The notes beneath the pieces are model-generated. The model ran no database searches and was not told the origin of the DNA. It was given only the letters and a program-made list of their open reading frames with translations. A stretch of 22,113 nt of DNA from NCBI GenBank assembly GCA_964472305.1, contig CAYYJR010000036.1, positions 1-22,113 of the forward strand, read 5' to 3'. Below, in pieces: positions 21,460 to 22,113 of this stretch (position 1 is the first letter of the stretch; each line of letters opens with the position of its first letter). The translations under genes were made by a program, and so were the position numbers. This stretch comes from CAYYJR01 sp964472305. Lineage in GTDB: Bacteria; Armatimonadota; Hebobacteria; CAIYQO01.

Positions 21460-22113
21460 TCAATTACGAATAGACGGTTGTAATTTTCGTTTTATGATTT
21501 TGTGATGATTGAGCTCGCCTTTAGTGTAGCTATCACATAAACGTTTGGGAAAAAAGTCATCGGATAAAGGACATTGATACGCATCATAAAAGCTACAAGC
21601 GATAATCACTTTATGATTTACAATACGAAGTTCTTTAAGGATCAAATCAATTTTAAAGGAAAAAACCTTATTCTGCTCAAGGATTGCAAAATATACCGGA
21701 ATATTATCGCCTGTATACCTCTCCAATGATTGCGGTGGGTGTGCATTGAGTAATTCGATACTGACTCCAGCTACGGACCAATCATGTATTCTTGACTTAA
21801 CACCATGTCCATCCCTGTCAGAATAAACTCCTAATAGTTGAGATAGCTCGAAGTCAATATCACAATCACATTCTATGCTTTTATAAGCATGAGGCGGTAA
21901 GTGTTCGACAATTTGTTTGGGGATATATCGTCCGAAACGGCAATTAGTATCTTTTCGAAGACATGGATGTGGATGGTTAACGCCCGCACTTTCAAAATAG
22001 TAGGCGAACTCTTTGTTTGCTACATGGCGACAGGATTTGTCCGGATTAATTTTGGTCCCTGCCATCCAGTCAATGAATTGCTGACAATTATAGTCCAATG
22101 TTTGCCGATCTGT
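21460..22113 (-). CDS. Hypothetical protein, AT-rich, cysteine-rich, partial at 5' end
   Basis: A minus-strand frame of at least 217 codons ends at TGA 21460-21462. It stays open to the window edge, so the true start is probably outside; a TTG at 22096-22098 is the first possible start inside. The protein is soluble-looking and rich in Cys and His: CRH, NHPHPCLRKDTNCRFGR and ECDCD in the N-terminal half and CSFYDAYQC in the C-terminal half, which could bind metal. No known family is recognised. Base composition and codon use are far more AT-rich than in every other gene here (around 40% G+C by eye), which points to horizontal acquisition. There is no basis for a function call. Confidence 0.72.
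   Translation of the reverse strand, partial: TDRQTLDYNCQQFIDWMAGTKINPDKSCRHVANKEFAYYFESAGVNHPHPCLRKDTNCRFGRYIPKQIVEHLPPHAYKSIECDCDIDFELSQLLGVYSDRDGHGVKSRIHDWSVAGVSIELLNAHPPQSLERYTGDNIPVYFAILEQNKVFSFKIDLILKELRIVNHKVIIACSFYDAYQCPLSDDFFPKRLCDSYTKGELNHHKIIKRKLQPSIRN

Overview
The window is a GC-rich bacterial chromosome segment (about 60% G+C by eye) with three parts: a catabolic gene cluster, a mixed block of conserved genes, and a short AT-rich piece at the right edge. The best guess for the host is a member of the Chloroflexota. This rests on FtsZ followed by RapZ and a membrane-anchored YvcK with no whiA beside them, and on a large bacterial alpha-2-macroglobulin. It is an inference from gene content, not a phylogenetic result.

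Region 1 (1-4349) is a probable sugar-acid or hydroxyacid catabolic operon on the minus strand. In transcription order it encodes an HpcH/HpaI-type aldolase, an UlaG-like metallo-lactonase, a D-2-hydroxyacid dehydrogenase, a small membrane protein, a possible 34-codon micro-ORF, and a short-chain dehydrogenase that runs off the left edge. Adjacent genes overlap by 1 to 4 bases (ATGA, TAATG, TGATG, TAGTG), so they are probably translationally coupled. A divergent AraC-family regulator with an N-terminal cupin is encoded on the plus strand. The shared intergenic region holds a good minus-strand promoter and a 21-bp-spaced direct repeat that overlaps its -35 box, as expected of an AraC-type operator.

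Region 2 (4469-8019) is mostly minus-strand: a SAM-dependent methyltransferase; a tRNA-Lys(UUU) with encoded CCA and its own promoter; a radical-SAM/SPASM enzyme of the anaerobic sulfatase-maturase type, coupled to a small membrane protein; and a DUF2161-like PD-(D/E)XK protein.

Region 3 (8113-21339) is all plus-strand: a NIF3/YqfO-family metal protein, an alpha/beta hydrolase, ftsZ behind a near-consensus promoter, a strong terminator, rapZ, yvcK with two N-terminal membrane helices, a polytopic membrane protein of unknown function, and a 1569-residue alpha-2-macroglobulin with a CVEQ thioester motif. Several hairpins lie in the leaders around yvcK and the polytopic protein. ftsZ, rapZ and yvcK link division, cell-envelope amino-sugar control and central carbon metabolism. 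The membrane protein and the macroglobulin probably form one envelope-defence or envelope-maintenance operon.

Region 4 (21340-22113) shows an abrupt composition shift. It contains one AT-rich, cysteine-rich open frame on the minus strand with no recognised family, open at the window edge. It looks horizontally acquired.

No rRNA, CRISPR array, transposase or phage gene was seen.
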